Source of the DNA: Brumimicrobium ulvae
Lineage (GTDB): Bacteria > Bacteroidota > Bacteroidia > Flavobacteriales_D > Crocinitomicaceae
Assembly: GCF_947504225.1 (NCBI RefSeq)
Contig: NZ_CANNGT010000017.1
Span: forward strand, 1 to 33,006
DNA length: 33,006 bases
Direction: 5' to 3'
Under the pieces are notes generated by a model that saw nothing but the letters and a program-made list of their open reading frames with translations, was not told where the DNA came from and searched no databases. Position 1 is the first letter of the stretch. Every line of letters starts with the position of its first letter. The translations under genes were made by a program, and so were the position numbers. This document shows, piece after piece, positions 23,884-32,688 of the stretch.

Positions 23884-23915
23884 AAAAAGGGTGTCCAATA
23901 TAGAACACCCTTTTT
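23884..23915. terminator. Bidirectional terminator after subtilase gene
   Basis: An 11-bp perfect inverted repeat, AAAAAGGGTGT (23884-23894) with ACACCCTTTTT (23905-23915), has A/T runs on both strands. It ends the minus-strand subtilase transcript (stop at 23969) and lies just upstream of the propeller gene start at 23869. Confidence 0.85.
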
Positions 23916-23968
23916 ATATTTTTATTATAAACGTTTATTTAAACTTTCGTTTTTAACATAGAGTTCAT

Positions 23969-25564
23969 CTATTTTGCTTTTTTCGCATCAACTCTTTCTT
24001 GTGCAAGTTTAACTGCAGAAAGTACGTTCACTACTTTTCCAGTTTTAGACAAGTTGTCAAACATAACTAACTCATCGCTTCCAGGAACTTTTTGGTAGGT
24101 ATCACCAAAATAGTCTCCAGAATCAAGAATAATTTGACGCACTTCTGCCATTGTCAAAGAAGGGAAGTATCCTTTCAACAATGCTGCTACTCCAGACACC
24201 ATTGGTGCAGCCATTGATGTTCCAGCGATTGCTTTATATTCATTTTCTGGGAATGCGTTATAGATTTCAAATCCTGGAGCGAAGATATCTACTTCACATT
24301 TACCATAGTTTGAGAATCTTGCTGCTAATTCCTCATCATGAACACGTGTAGATGCTCCAATCGTCAACAAGTGTGTAAATGGTTTCTCTTGGAAATCATA
24401 TTTCACTGCTGGGAAGTTTGGATTTAATGCCAAGTCTAAAGCTGAATTACCTGCAGCATGAACGAAAAGCACATCGTTTTCTTGCGCATACATAATTGCT
24501 TCATACACTGCATGTGGAAGGCTTGAATAAGATTTACCAAACGAACCGTTAATTACTTTTGCTCCGTTATCAACAGCATAGCGAATAGCCAAAGCGACAT
24601 CTTTATCAAACTCATCTCCATCAGGAACTGCTCTTAAAGACATTAGTTTCACGTTATCTGCAACTCCGTCTCCACCTAATCCGTTTCCTCGAAGTGAAGC
24701 TACAATTCCACCAACGTGAGTTCCGTGCTCTGAGTCTGGTCCTTTCACATTATTGTTACCGTAGTTGGTATCAGTAATATCGTAAACATCATCCCCGATT
24801 AAAGACCTATCATCATAATCAGGATTATGGTGGTGATCAATCATTCCTTGAAGTTGCTCGATTTGTTCATTCAATGTTTCTTCTGTTAGTTCTCCAGAAA
24901 GAATTTGAAGACCTAACTGCTTCATTTGTTTTTCTTGAGCACCTTCAGCTTTCCATTTTTTCAAAGATTTCTCAGTTAACTCTTCAACGCCCATCATGTT
25001 GGCAATCATTTCTGGCAACATTGGCAGCATTTGGTCTTTCAACTGAGTGATTTGAGCAATATAGTTTCCATACTTTTCACGGTTCTCTTCTACTACGGCC
25101 TTTGTTTCAAGGTATAAAGCATAATCTTCTTTGTCTTCTGCTTTTACATCATCTGCTTCTACGTCCTCAAATCTTGGCTTTAATTCAGCATAGATTCTCG
25201 TTACATTTAAACGTGCAGGTCCTTGCATTTCTCCATCGGCATTTCCTAAAAAGTTCCAACCGTGAATGTCATCAATGTACCCGTTTCCATCATCATCAAT
25301 TCCGTTTCCTGGAATTTCTCCTTTGTTTACCCAAATTACCCCCTGAAGATCTTCATGTTTTGTATCAATTCCAGAGTCAATGATTGCTACAATCACTGTA
25401 TCAGGAGTGATTTTTTTCAGCTTTTTGTATGCTTTGTCTGTTGACATCCCCGTTTTCGAAGAGTTGTACCAATTTAAAACCTTCTTATCTACCTGTGCTG
25501 TTGCTGTAGAAAAGTAAGCTCCAATAAGTGCAGGCATTATAAGCCTTAAAAATATTTTTCTCAT
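23969..25564 (-). CDS. S8 family subtilisin-like serine protease
   Basis: This 531-aa secreted protease has a signal peptide (1-24, ending ATAQ). The S8 catalytic triad is intact: Asp63 in VIVAIIDSGIDTKHEDL, His280 in SEHGTHVGGIVAS and Ser450 in IAGTSMAAPMVSGVAALLKG, with the oxyanion Asn in HAAGNSALDLA. The distance from Asp63 to His280 is ~217 residues, against ~32 in subtilisin. The insert (~100-250) is charged, helical and likely coiled-coil (LETKAVVEENREKYGNYIAQI, then LTEKSLKKWKAEGAQEKQMKQL). A DDDGNGYIDDIHG calcium-loop-like motif precedes the insert. There is no prodomain of normal length and no T9SS tail, so it is probably periplasmic or exported another way. It is divergent from a second subtilase. 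Confidence 0.93.
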   Translation of the reverse strand: MRKIFLRLIMPALIGAYFSTATAQVDKKVLNWYNSSKTGMSTDKAYKKLKKITPDTVIVAIIDSGIDTKHEDLQGVIWVNKGEIPGNGIDDDGNGYIDDIHGWNFLGNADGEMQGPARLNVTRIYAELKPRFEDVEADDVKAEDKEDYALYLETKAVVEENREKYGNYIAQITQLKDQMLPMLPEMIANMMGVEELTEKSLKKWKAEGAQEKQMKQLGLQILSGELTEETLNEQIEQLQGMIDHHHNPDYDDRSLIGDDVYDITDTNYGNNNVKGPDSEHGTHVGGIVASLRGNGLGGDGVADNVKLMSLRAVPDGDEFDKDVALAIRYAVDNGAKVINGSFGKSYSSLPHAVYEAIMYAQENDVLFVHAAGNSALDLALNPNFPAVKYDFQEKPFTHLLTIGASTRVHDEELAARFSNYGKCEVDIFAPGFEIYNAFPENEYKAIAGTSMAAPMVSGVAALLKGYFPSLTMAEVRQIILDSGDYFGDTYQKVPGSDELVMFDNLSKTGKVVNVLSAVKLAQERVDAKKAK

Positions 25565-25681
25565 ACTTGTTTTTATTTACACGTTGAATTTAACGCAAAT
25601 GTTGAAATTATTTAACAATTTTACGATATTTATTGTTTGTACGACAAATTTCGTAAAATAATTGGTCAAATACATAAACAA

Positions 25682-28225
25682 ATGGTGTTCCAAAAATACA
25701 TATTATACTTAATACTCCTCTTGAGTCCTTGCACTTTATTTTCACAAAAACTGGGATTCAACAAGTTAATCAAAGAAGCCCCTGGAACAATCATGCCTTT
25801 TTCTTTAGAAAACAATACAAAAAACATCAATTTTCTAAGGTCTGAAGGAATAGAAATCAAAAAAACGACAGAAAATTGGCTCTATATTACGCAATCTCCT
25901 GAATGGGTATTCAAACAAATCAATGAGCACAATATTTCTGATTTTTATTTTGAATATGCTCCCCCAACACTTCTCGATGATTCTGTTCGTGTGATGCACA
26001 ATGTTAATCAAGCCCACAACGGAATTCCTCCACTTCTCGAAGGCTATACTGGGAAAGGAGTAATTATCGGATTGGTCGATGCGGGATTAGACCACACCCA
26101 TCCCGACTTTACAGACGCCAATGGTAAAAATCGCATTATTCGTTATTGGGACCAATCCATCACCAACCCTACAAACTCACCAGCCCCTTATAATTATGGT
26201 CAAATCTGGTACGAAGACCAAATTCAAGATGGTACCATTACGAGCACTGAAGAATCTGTTGGTCATGGAACTTCTGTTACAGGAATTTGTGCTGGAAATG
26301 GTTTGGCCAATGGTAAAAATAAAGGAATGGCGCCTGAAGCCGAAATCATTTTTATAGAAACCAACTTTAACTTACCCAACTGGACGCTTACCGTTGCAGA
26401 TGCCTGCGATTATGTATTCAAAGTTGCTGATAGCTTAGGGAAACCAGCAGTAATCAATTTAAGTGTTGGAAGTTATTTGGGTAGTCATGACGGAAAAGAC
26501 CCCGCGGGTGAATTCATGACCCAACTGGTTGAAGAAAAAAATGGAAGAATTATCATTGGCGCTGCTGGGAACTCTGGAAACAACGCCCCCTACCACGCGC
26601 AGCAAATCATGAACTCAACAGACACCAACTTTGTTTGGTTTGAAAACAATCCCTCTGGTAGTTTAGGAAACAATACCGTGTTTTTTGACCTATGGTCCGA
26701 TATCAATGATGCTCAATTTCATTATTCTTTTGGTGCGAATAAAAACGCTCCTTCTTATTCAAATGTTGCAGAAACGCAATACAGATTTGCGCAATTAAAT
26801 GTTGGCACTCCTATTTACGACACTTTATATAATCAAAATGGAGAGCGCATTGCAACCTTAGAGATTTACACCGAATATGTAGGAAGTAATTACCACATGC
26901 AAGGCTTTTTCTCTACAGTTGACTCTACTGATTATCTGATGCGTTTCAGCACAACGGGCAATGGGAAATACGACCTTTGGAGTGGTTATTCGTTTGGACT
27001 GAATACCATTGTCGCCAATCCACCTTCAGCAAGCGATTTTCCACCTATTGTAAATTATGTAATGCCGGACAGTTTGCAAAGTGTAGTCTCCTCATGGAAT
27101 TGTTCGCCGAAAATACTTTCCGTAGCAAACCTAAGAGGAAGACAAGGTCATACTGATCACAATGGGAATTTCTACACCCCTTCAGATGTAACGCCAACAG
27201 GCAAAATAGCGCCTTCTTCTAGTCGAGGACCTTCACGTGGTGGAGTAACTAAGCCCGACATTAGTGCTGCAGGGGACGTTACTCTAGGAAGTGCCCCCAT
27301 GTTTATGGTAGGCAATCCAGCATACAATGGATCATTAGACGAAGGAGGTTATCATTTAAGAAATGGAGGAACATCTATGGCCTCGCCAGTAGTTGCAGGA
27401 ATTGCAGCGCTTTATCTTGAACGATGTCCAAACAGTTCAATTGATGATTTCAAAAATGACCTTTTCGGAACTGCTGAGAGTGATGTTTATACCGGAGCAA
27501 CACCAAACAATCGATATGGATATGGAAAAATTAATGCTTTTGATTTACTGGTAAGTAGGAATGGAAACCTTCAGATTTTAGGAGACTCTGCAATTTGCCA
27601 AATGCCGGTTGAATTGACCACCAACATTCCTATGTTAAGCTATGAATGGTCGAACGGTTCCTTCGCACCAGAAGTTATTGTTCCTCAACCAGACACAATT
27701 TCTGTTTTTGGAAGAGATCTACAAGCTTGTAAAATTTATTCTGACACAGTCATAATTGTTCAAGGCAGTCCACTGGAGAATCCAAGCATCAATATTTCGG
27801 GAGATTCTTTAATTTCTAGCAGCGCTCCAAATTACCAATGGTATTTGAATGACACTCCAATTCCAGGAGCAACGCAACAAAGTTATACCCCGACAGAGAT
27901 GGGTTATTACAGCGTGGCAATTCAAGGACCAGATAATTGTAAAAGCTTTTCCAATGCAATTGAATGGACTTTAAATGTTTCAAAAGAGCATCAATCCACA
28001 CTGGTAATTTATCCAAATCCAGCCAATAACATCTTAAACATCAAGACCGAAGGAGAGTACCTACTTCAATTTGAAATTACCAATATTACCGGTCAAAAAG
28101 TAATGTCAAGCCCAATTCACGGGCAAAAACAAAATATTGACATCACCCATTTATCCAGTGGTGCTTACCTTATAAAGGTAGAATCGAACAAAGGAATAAA
28201 GGTCTTACCATTTTTTAAAGAATAG
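25682..28225 (+). CDS. S8 subtilase with T9SS C-terminal sorting domain
   Basis: The ATG at 25682 starts a signal peptide (MVFQKYILYLILLLSPCTLFSQ) and is preferred over the upstream in-frame ATG at 25637; the protein is then 847 aa. A short propeptide-like region precedes the protease domain. Triad, numbered from 25682: Asp133 (IIGLVDAGLDHTHPD), His195 (VGHGTSVTGICAG) and Ser565 (NGGTSMASPVVAGIAALYL). A long insert (~300-460) sits between His and Ser, as in large subtilases. An Ig-like region follows (YQWYLNDTPIPGATQQSYTP). The last ~75 residues form a type A T9SS sorting domain (LVIYPNPANNILNIKT, ITNITGQKV, LSSGAYLIKVESN). It should be secreted and anchored or released at the cell surface. 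It diverges from the other subtilase. Confidence 0.92.
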   Translation: MVFQKYILYLILLLSPCTLFSQKLGFNKLIKEAPGTIMPFSLENNTKNINFLRSEGIEIKKTTENWLYITQSPEWVFKQINEHNISDFYFEYAPPTLLDDSVRVMHNVNQAHNGIPPLLEGYTGKGVIIGLVDAGLDHTHPDFTDANGKNRIIRYWDQSITNPTNSPAPYNYGQIWYEDQIQDGTITSTEESVGHGTSVTGICAGNGLANGKNKGMAPEAEIIFIETNFNLPNWTLTVADACDYVFKVADSLGKPAVINLSVGSYLGSHDGKDPAGEFMTQLVEEKNGRIIIGAAGNSGNNAPYHAQQIMNSTDTNFVWFENNPSGSLGNNTVFFDLWSDINDAQFHYSFGANKNAPSYSNVAETQYRFAQLNVGTPIYDTLYNQNGERIATLEIYTEYVGSNYHMQGFFSTVDSTDYLMRFSTTGNGKYDLWSGYSFGLNTIVANPPSASDFPPIVNYVMPDSLQSVVSSWNCSPKILSVANLRGRQGHTDHNGNFYTPSDVTPTGKIAPSSSRGPSRGGVTKPDISAAGDVTLGSAPMFMVGNPAYNGSLDEGGYHLRNGGTSMASPVVAGIAALYLERCPNSSIDDFKNDLFGTAESDVYTGATPNNRYGYGKINAFDLLVSRNGNLQILGDSAICQMPVELTTNIPMLSYEWSNGSFAPEVIVPQPDTISVFGRDLQACKIYSDTVIIVQGSPLENPSINISGDSLISSSAPNYQWYLNDTPIPGATQQSYTPTEMGYYSVAIQGPDNCKSFSNAIEWTLNVSKEHQSTLVIYPNPANNILNIKTEGEYLLQFEITNITGQKVMSSPIHGQKQNIDITHLSSGAYLIKVESNKGIKVLPFFKE

Positions 28226-28252
28226 TAAAGCTACTTTTTAGTATATTCTTTC

Positions 28253-28260
28253 TATTTTTG
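28253..28260 (+). promoter_or_regulatory. -7 element of DUF5606 gene
   Basis: TATTTTTG (TAnnTTTG) lies 25 bases upstream of the ATG at 28286. A loose inverted repeat (AAGAATA with TATTCTT, ~28217-28252) just upstream may end the subtilase transcript. Confidence 0.5.
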
Positions 28261-28285
28261 ACGTTCTAAAATAATAATAAATTAT

Positions 28286-28849
28286 ATGGATTTATCAGGA
28301 ATAATCTCAATTTCAGGAAAGCCTGGATTATTTAAAGTAGTTGCCCAATCAAAGAATAACATTATCGTTGAGTCATTAATTGACAATAAGCGCATCCCTG
28401 CTTATTCAACTGATCGTATTTCAGCCTTAGAAGACATTAGTATTTATACTTACGAAGAAGATGTTCCTTTGAAAGAAGTATACACTAGTTTAGCTACCAA
28501 AGAAAATTGTGGTGAGGGACCTTCTCATAAAGAAAGCTTAAATAAATTATCAGCTTATTTAGAAGAAATTCTTCCTGATTATGATCAAGACCGTGTATAT
28601 CCTTCTGACATTAAGAAATTATTCCAGTGGTATAACATTCTTCAGAAAGCGGGTTTAATTAAGTTGGAAGAAGAAAAAAAGGAAGAAGAACCTAAAGAGG
28701 AAGCTAAAAAAGAAGCTCCAAAGAAAAAAGCAACTGAAAAAGCAGCAGATAAAAAACCTGCAGCCAAAAAACCAGCGGCGAAAAAAGAAACGACTAAGAA
28801 AGCTGCTCCAAAAAAAGCATCAAAGAAAGAAGATAAAGAAAAGAAATAA
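28286..28849 (+). CDS. DUF5606 protein with histone-H1-like Lys/Ala tail
   Basis: This 187-aa protein has an N-terminal domain (~1-135) matching the Bacteroidetes family DUF5606 as I recall it: MDLSGIISISGKPGLFKVVA, VESLIDNKRIPAYSTDRISALEDISIYT, then a helical LSAYLEEILPDYDQDRVYPSDIKKLFQWYNIL. After ~140 the sequence becomes low-complexity Glu/Lys then Lys/Ala/Pro (KKPAAKKPAAKK and KKAAPKKASKK), like histone H1 or AlgP tails. The tail could bind DNA or RNA, or just be a disordered extension; its presence on this family is common but its role is unknown. It has its own promoter element and is followed by a GC-rich hairpin 27 bases after its stop. The M3 peptidase gene follows. Confidence 0.85.
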   Translation: MDLSGIISISGKPGLFKVVAQSKNNIIVESLIDNKRIPAYSTDRISALEDISIYTYEEDVPLKEVYTSLATKENCGEGPSHKESLNKLSAYLEEILPDYDQDRVYPSDIKKLFQWYNILQKAGLIKLEEEKKEEEPKEEAKKEAPKKKATEKAADKKPAAKKPAAKKETTKKAAPKKASKKEDKEKK

Positions 28850-28876
28850 TCTTTTTATTCATAAGCATTTTAAATT

Positions 28877-28905
28877 TTACGTCCCGAGTTTTATTCGGGA
28901 CGTAA
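28877..28905 (+). terminator. Hairpin between DUF5606 and M3 peptidase genes
   Basis: A perfect 11-bp inverted repeat, TTACGTCCCGA (28877-28887) with TCGGGACGTAA (28895-28905), has a 7-base loop. The following tail TCATTTTC is only partly T-rich, so termination may be leaky. No clear promoter lies in the 24 bases before the M3 gene, so read-through may feed it. Confidence 0.65.
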
Positions 28906-28929
28906 TCATTTTCAGAAAACAATATCACA

Positions 28930-30642
28930 ATGAAAGTTACACGTCCAAAAAGAACATTTTTACCCGATAGTTTCAAAATAGATACTTGGGAGAATTTAGA
29001 GCCGTTTTTTATTGATTTAGAAAATCGCGCTATCGATACAAAAGAAGCGTTTGAAAAATGGATCAGTGACCAAAGTGAATTGGAAGCAGTGATTTCTGAA
29101 GATTTAGCGTGGCGCTATATTAAAATGACCATTGACACAAAGGATCAAGAATTAGCGGAAGCATATTCTTTTTTCGTTCAAGAAATTCAACCCAAACTTG
29201 AGCCTTTTTCCTTTCGTTTAAATAAAAAACTATCGGCTTCTCCATTCAAATCTGAATTTAAAGACGAAGCGTATAAAATCTACTTTAGAGGAATTGACAC
29301 AGCGATTAAATTGTTTCGTGAAGAAAATATTCCATTAAATGCTGAGTTGGCGGAGAAAAGTCAAATTCATGGAGCAGTAAGTGGTGCGCAATCTATCGAA
29401 CACGATGGAGAGAAAATGACCATGCAAAAAGCAAGTTCTTTATTAAAAGAAAACGACGAAACTTTACGTAAAACCATTTTTGAAAAAATGGCCAAACGTC
29501 GAGCTGAAGACACTGAACAATTGGACGATTTATATACTGAATTGATTCAATTGCGTCATAAAGTAGCCACCAATGCCGGTTATGACAACTTCCGCGATTA
29601 CATGTTTGACGAACTCGGTCGCTTCGATTATACCAAAGAAGATTGTTTTGACTTTCACCAGTCTGTAAAAGATGAAATTGTGCCTTTGGTCAAGAAATTC
29701 AGTCAAAAAAAGGCAGAATTGATGGGTAAAGAGAAACTAAAACCATGGGACAGTCAGGTTGATCCATTGGGAAGAAAACCTTTGAAACCATTTAAAGACG
29801 GCAAAGAATTATTAGAGAAAACAACCCTTATTTTCGATAAAATCGATCCTTACTTTGGTGATTGTTTAAAAACCATGGATGCGATGGGTTACCTAGATTT
29901 AGATTCAAAAGACGGGAAATCTCCAGGAGGTTACAACTATCCTTTGTATGAAATTGGAGTTCCGTTTATTTTCATGAATTCTGTTGGTTCACAAAGAGAT
30001 TTGATCACCATGATTCACGAAGGAGGACATGCCATTCAATCGTTTTTAACAAGAGATTTGGAGTTGACTTCTTTTAAAAGTTTCCCCTCAGAAATTGCTG
30101 AGTTAGCATCGATGAGTATGGAGCTTTTATCTATGGATTATTGGGATGAATTTTACGATAATCAGGAAGACTTAACCCGAGCGAAAATTGAACAACTGGA
30201 AACCGTTTTAGAAGTTCTTCCATGGGTAGCTACAATTGATGAATTCCAACATTGGATTTATGAAAATCCTACACATTCAAAAGATGAGCGTAAGGTAAAA
30301 TGGATTTCTCTATTGGATGCATACGGAACAGGCGTTACGGATTGGACAGGCTATGAATCTGTTCGTGAATACTCTTGGCAACGTCAATTGCATCTATACG
30401 AAGTTCCCTTCTACTACATCGAATATGGAATGGCACAATTGGGTGCTTTAGCCGTTTGGAAAAACAGCAAGGAAGACTTCGAAAAAACAATAGCAGACTA
30501 TAAAAGAGCTTTGGCTTTGGGGTATACAAAATCAATTCCGGGCGTTTACGAAGAGGCGAATATTACTTTTGATTTTTCGAAGAAAAACATTAAAGAATTG
30601 GCAGAGTTTGTTCAAGAAGAGTTGAAGGGGATGGAGGGTTAA
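28930..30642 (+). CDS. M3 family oligoendopeptidase
   Basis: This 570-aa zinc metallopeptidase is cytoplasmic (no signal) and of the PepF-like M3B type, which cleaves short peptides. The zinc motif is HEGGH (residues 363-367, in LITMIHEGGHAIQSF), and the third ligand lies in the helix FPSEIAELASMSMELL about 25 residues on. The C-terminal part includes LLDAYGTGVTDWTGYE, QRQLHLYEVPFYYIEYGMAQLGALAVWKN and YKRALALGYTKSIPGVYE, which form the family's closing domain. Length is normal and no breaks are seen. The last 122 codons (30277-30642) have a second, diverged copy at 32326-32688, so the gene may have been the target of an insertion or paralogue loss. The 24-base gap to the upstream hairpin suggests partial read-through from the DUF5606 transcript. 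Confidence 0.95.
   Translation: MKVTRPKRTFLPDSFKIDTWENLEPFFIDLENRAIDTKEAFEKWISDQSELEAVISEDLAWRYIKMTIDTKDQELAEAYSFFVQEIQPKLEPFSFRLNKKLSASPFKSEFKDEAYKIYFRGIDTAIKLFREENIPLNAELAEKSQIHGAVSGAQSIEHDGEKMTMQKASSLLKENDETLRKTIFEKMAKRRAEDTEQLDDLYTELIQLRHKVATNAGYDNFRDYMFDELGRFDYTKEDCFDFHQSVKDEIVPLVKKFSQKKAELMGKEKLKPWDSQVDPLGRKPLKPFKDGKELLEKTTLIFDKIDPYFGDCLKTMDAMGYLDLDSKDGKSPGGYNYPLYEIGVPFIFMNSVGSQRDLITMIHEGGHAIQSFLTRDLELTSFKSFPSEIAELASMSMELLSMDYWDEFYDNQEDLTRAKIEQLETVLEVLPWVATIDEFQHWIYENPTHSKDERKVKWISLLDAYGTGVTDWTGYESVREYSWQRQLHLYEVPFYYIEYGMAQLGALAVWKNSKEDFEKTIADYKRALALGYTKSIPGVYEEANITFDFSKKNIKELAEFVQEELKGMEG
30277..30642 (+). repeat. 3' end of M3 gene, copy A of imperfect repeat
   Basis: This segment is homologous to 32326-32688. 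The encoded proteins differ at about a dozen positions in the final 108 residues. There are many silent changes as well, so this is an old or interspecies copy and not a recent duplication. Confidence 0.85.
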
Positions 30643-31174
30643 TTTTGTAACTCAAAAGTATTTTTTGTCTTAAGAAGCTAATTCATCGAATCGTTGGCAA
30701 GTATATACAATCGATTACTATTGCATAGTAACGCGGAGATTTTTGTAGTTGGGACATTATTAGCGGGTATTCGGGTAGACAATTAAAAGAGATTAGGGTG
30801 TGTACTTGTTGTGTTGTGAAATTGCTAGTATATGAGTGATAATATTATTTAAAAGATAAAATTATCTCAAAATATATCAATAAAGATATCTAAAGTTTAA
30901 AAACCAATAGAACATATAATTCTTTCATTACCAATTCATTAATCAATGACTCAAAATTGTCACATGACGTTTTTAACGGTAACAAGAAAAATCTACTGGT
31001 TTTTTATATAAAAGGAATTATATTAAGTTCGTTTAAGTGATGTTTACGAAAATGAAGTTTAATTCTTAAAATTGAAAATAAAGGACTGTAAATAATTTTT
31101 TTTAAACTAAAACAAACAAAACTAGATCATTTTGAAAGAATATAATTCAACAATTCTAATCGAAAATACACTCA
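30643..31174 (+). other. AT-rich 530-base spacer within the duplicated locus
   Basis: No plausible gene lies here. It becomes extremely AT-rich from about 30840. It holds a perfect dyad TTACTAT (30715-30721) with ATAGTAA (30725-30731) and a 3-base loop. Several stretches near 31100-31170 could be promoter DNA for the TPR gene, but no exact TAnnTTTG is present. Confidence 0.5.
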
Positions 31175-32302
31175 ATGAATAATAAAAACATATTTCTTAA
31201 TCCAATACTAGTAATTATAGCATTAGCTTTTTGCCTTAGATCTTTAGGTCAATCTAACACCGTCGAATTTAGATATCCCCTAGTAAAACTGCATGATATT
31301 GAACAAATTGATTCAATTTACAACTTAGCATTGAGTGTTTCTAAATCGGATAAGAATTATAAAAAAGCGCTTTTATTCCGAAACGAAAATGGGTGGGATT
31401 TAAACAAGGTAGAACAACTGAAATTAGATATACCCGAAATATTAAAACAAGAGGAGTTTTCTCAAATAATGTCTTACCTAGAAATTTTTAAACCTTTCAG
31501 AAGCGATCCAAGCAAATGGGAACTGTATCTTGAGATTTGTGAAGAATTATTGTCCGAATTCGAGAAAGGAACAATTGAATACACAGAAATATTGGGTGTT
31601 AAATCAATAATCGTTCTATTCGCAAATAAAAATGAAATGGCACTTAAAGTACTTCCAGAACTTTTAGATGAGTTACCTAAGAATACCGATAGTTATTTTT
31701 CAATTCTTTTTCATTATGGTACGATACAATCAATAGGTGATGAAGATGCGGCTATTACCACGTTTGAATATGGTTATAAAAAAAGTGTGAACAGTACAAG
31801 GCATTTAGACTTCGCAATGTCACTAATCAATCTATATTCACTACATAAAAAATATGACAATATAATTGAGGAAAAAGCCTACATAGCAACACAAAAAACG
31901 GGAATTCTATTGTATTTCCTTGGGGAAGCCTATTTAAGAAAAGAAAACTATGATCTTGCATTAAGGTATTTTAATAGGTATATGTCTCATTTTAAAGAAA
32001 CAGAAGACGCCCCCTATCTTGTAATAAAATCTGGAATTATCGATCATCCAGTAAGACCTGAACACCTGTTTGTTTTAGCTGAATTCTATTCAGAAGTAGA
32101 CAGCGAAAAATCCTGCAAGTGCTATGGCTACATTCAGAAAATGATATCTCAGCCTAGAGACGATCAATTTTACCAGAATAAATTAGCTACCATGGAAGAA
32201 GGAGTTGGAAAAGATATGTCTATAAAGAAATATGAAGAATACAAGAGTTATTTAGATGACATATTGAAAAAAGCGAATAAGAATCTGAAGTTGTGTAAGT
32301 AG
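31175..32302 (+). CDS. Secreted TPR-like hypothetical protein
   Basis: This 375-aa protein begins with a probable signal peptide (NIFLNPILVIIALAFCLRSLGQ, residues ~4-25) and is otherwise helical. It contains at least one good tetratricopeptide unit near ~248-276 (ILLYFLGEAYLRKENYDLALRYFNRYM), and other helix pairs look TPR-like (IEYTEILGVKSIIVLFANKNEMALKV). Such proteins often scaffold complexes; no partner is identifiable. Its codons are markedly AT-rich, and its 5' flank even more so, unlike the M3 gene. It ends 23 bases before the truncated second copy of the M3 gene end, so it seems to have arrived in, or been left by, the event that made that duplication. Confidence 0.75.
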   Translation: MNNKNIFLNPILVIIALAFCLRSLGQSNTVEFRYPLVKLHDIEQIDSIYNLALSVSKSDKNYKKALLFRNENGWDLNKVEQLKLDIPEILKQEEFSQIMSYLEIFKPFRSDPSKWELYLEICEELLSEFEKGTIEYTEILGVKSIIVLFANKNEMALKVLPELLDELPKNTDSYFSILFHYGTIQSIGDEDAAITTFEYGYKKSVNSTRHLDFAMSLINLYSLHKKYDNIIEEKAYIATQKTGILLYFLGEAYLRKENYDLALRYFNRYMSHFKETEDAPYLVIKSGIIDHPVRPEHLFVLAEFYSEVDSEKSCKCYGYIQKMISQPRDDQFYQNKLATMEEGVGKDMSIKKYEEYKSYLDDILKKANKNLKLCK

Positions 32303-32325
32303 CATTATGTATCTCAAGTATTAAC

Positions 32326-32688
32326 TCAAAGTCAGAAAAAATAAAATGGATTTCGCTGTTGGATGCATACGGAACTGGAGTTACAGATTGTACAGGTTAT
32401 GAATCTGTTCGTGAATACTCTTGGCAACGTCAATTGCACCTATATGAAGTGCCTTTCTACTACATCGAATACGGAATGGCGCAATTGGGAGCATTGGCCG
32501 TTTGGAAAAACAGCAAAGACGATTTTAAAAAGACCATCTCAGCTTATAAAAAAGCATTGGCTTTAGGATACACCAAATCAATACCTGGCGTTTACGAAAC
32601 GGCAAACATTACCTTTGACTTCTCAAAAAAGAACATCAAAGCATTGGCTGAATTTGTTGAAGAAGAGCTGAAGGACTTGGAGGATTAA
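32326..32688 (+). pseudogene. Truncated second copy of M3 oligoendopeptidase C-terminus
   Basis: In frame from 32326 (SKSEKIKWISLLDAYGTGVTD) to the stop at 32688, this encodes ~120 residues matching the last 122 of the M3 peptidase at 28930-30642, with only scattered replacements (about 89% identical by my count). It lacks the zinc site and everything upstream; homology begins abruptly at 32326, 23 bases after the TPR stop. There is no ATG in the right place: a TTG at 32359 is the earliest possible start and no ribosome site is evident. A conserved Trp (TDWTGYE) is Cys here. The many silent differences and intact frame mean it evolved as part of a functional gene before truncation. It is unlikely to make a working enzyme. 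Confidence 0.85.

Noticed and set aside
23870..23908. Longer start for the propeller protein
   Set aside because: The extra 13 residues come from a terminator hairpin and would precede, and disrupt, a clean signal peptide beginning at 23869.
25637..25681. Longer start for the T9SS subtilase
   Set aside because: The added residues are charged and precede a normal signal peptide that begins with the ATG at 25682.
32363..32566. 67-codon plus-strand frame inside the M3 fragment
   Set aside because: It is an out-of-frame reading of the peptidase remnant, whose true frame is clear from comparison with the intact gene.
30643..32688. Integrase-driven island or insertion sequence between the M3 copies
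   Set aside because: No integrase, transposase or terminal inverted repeats were found in the 1.7 kb, so I describe only the displaced gene end and do not call a mobile element.
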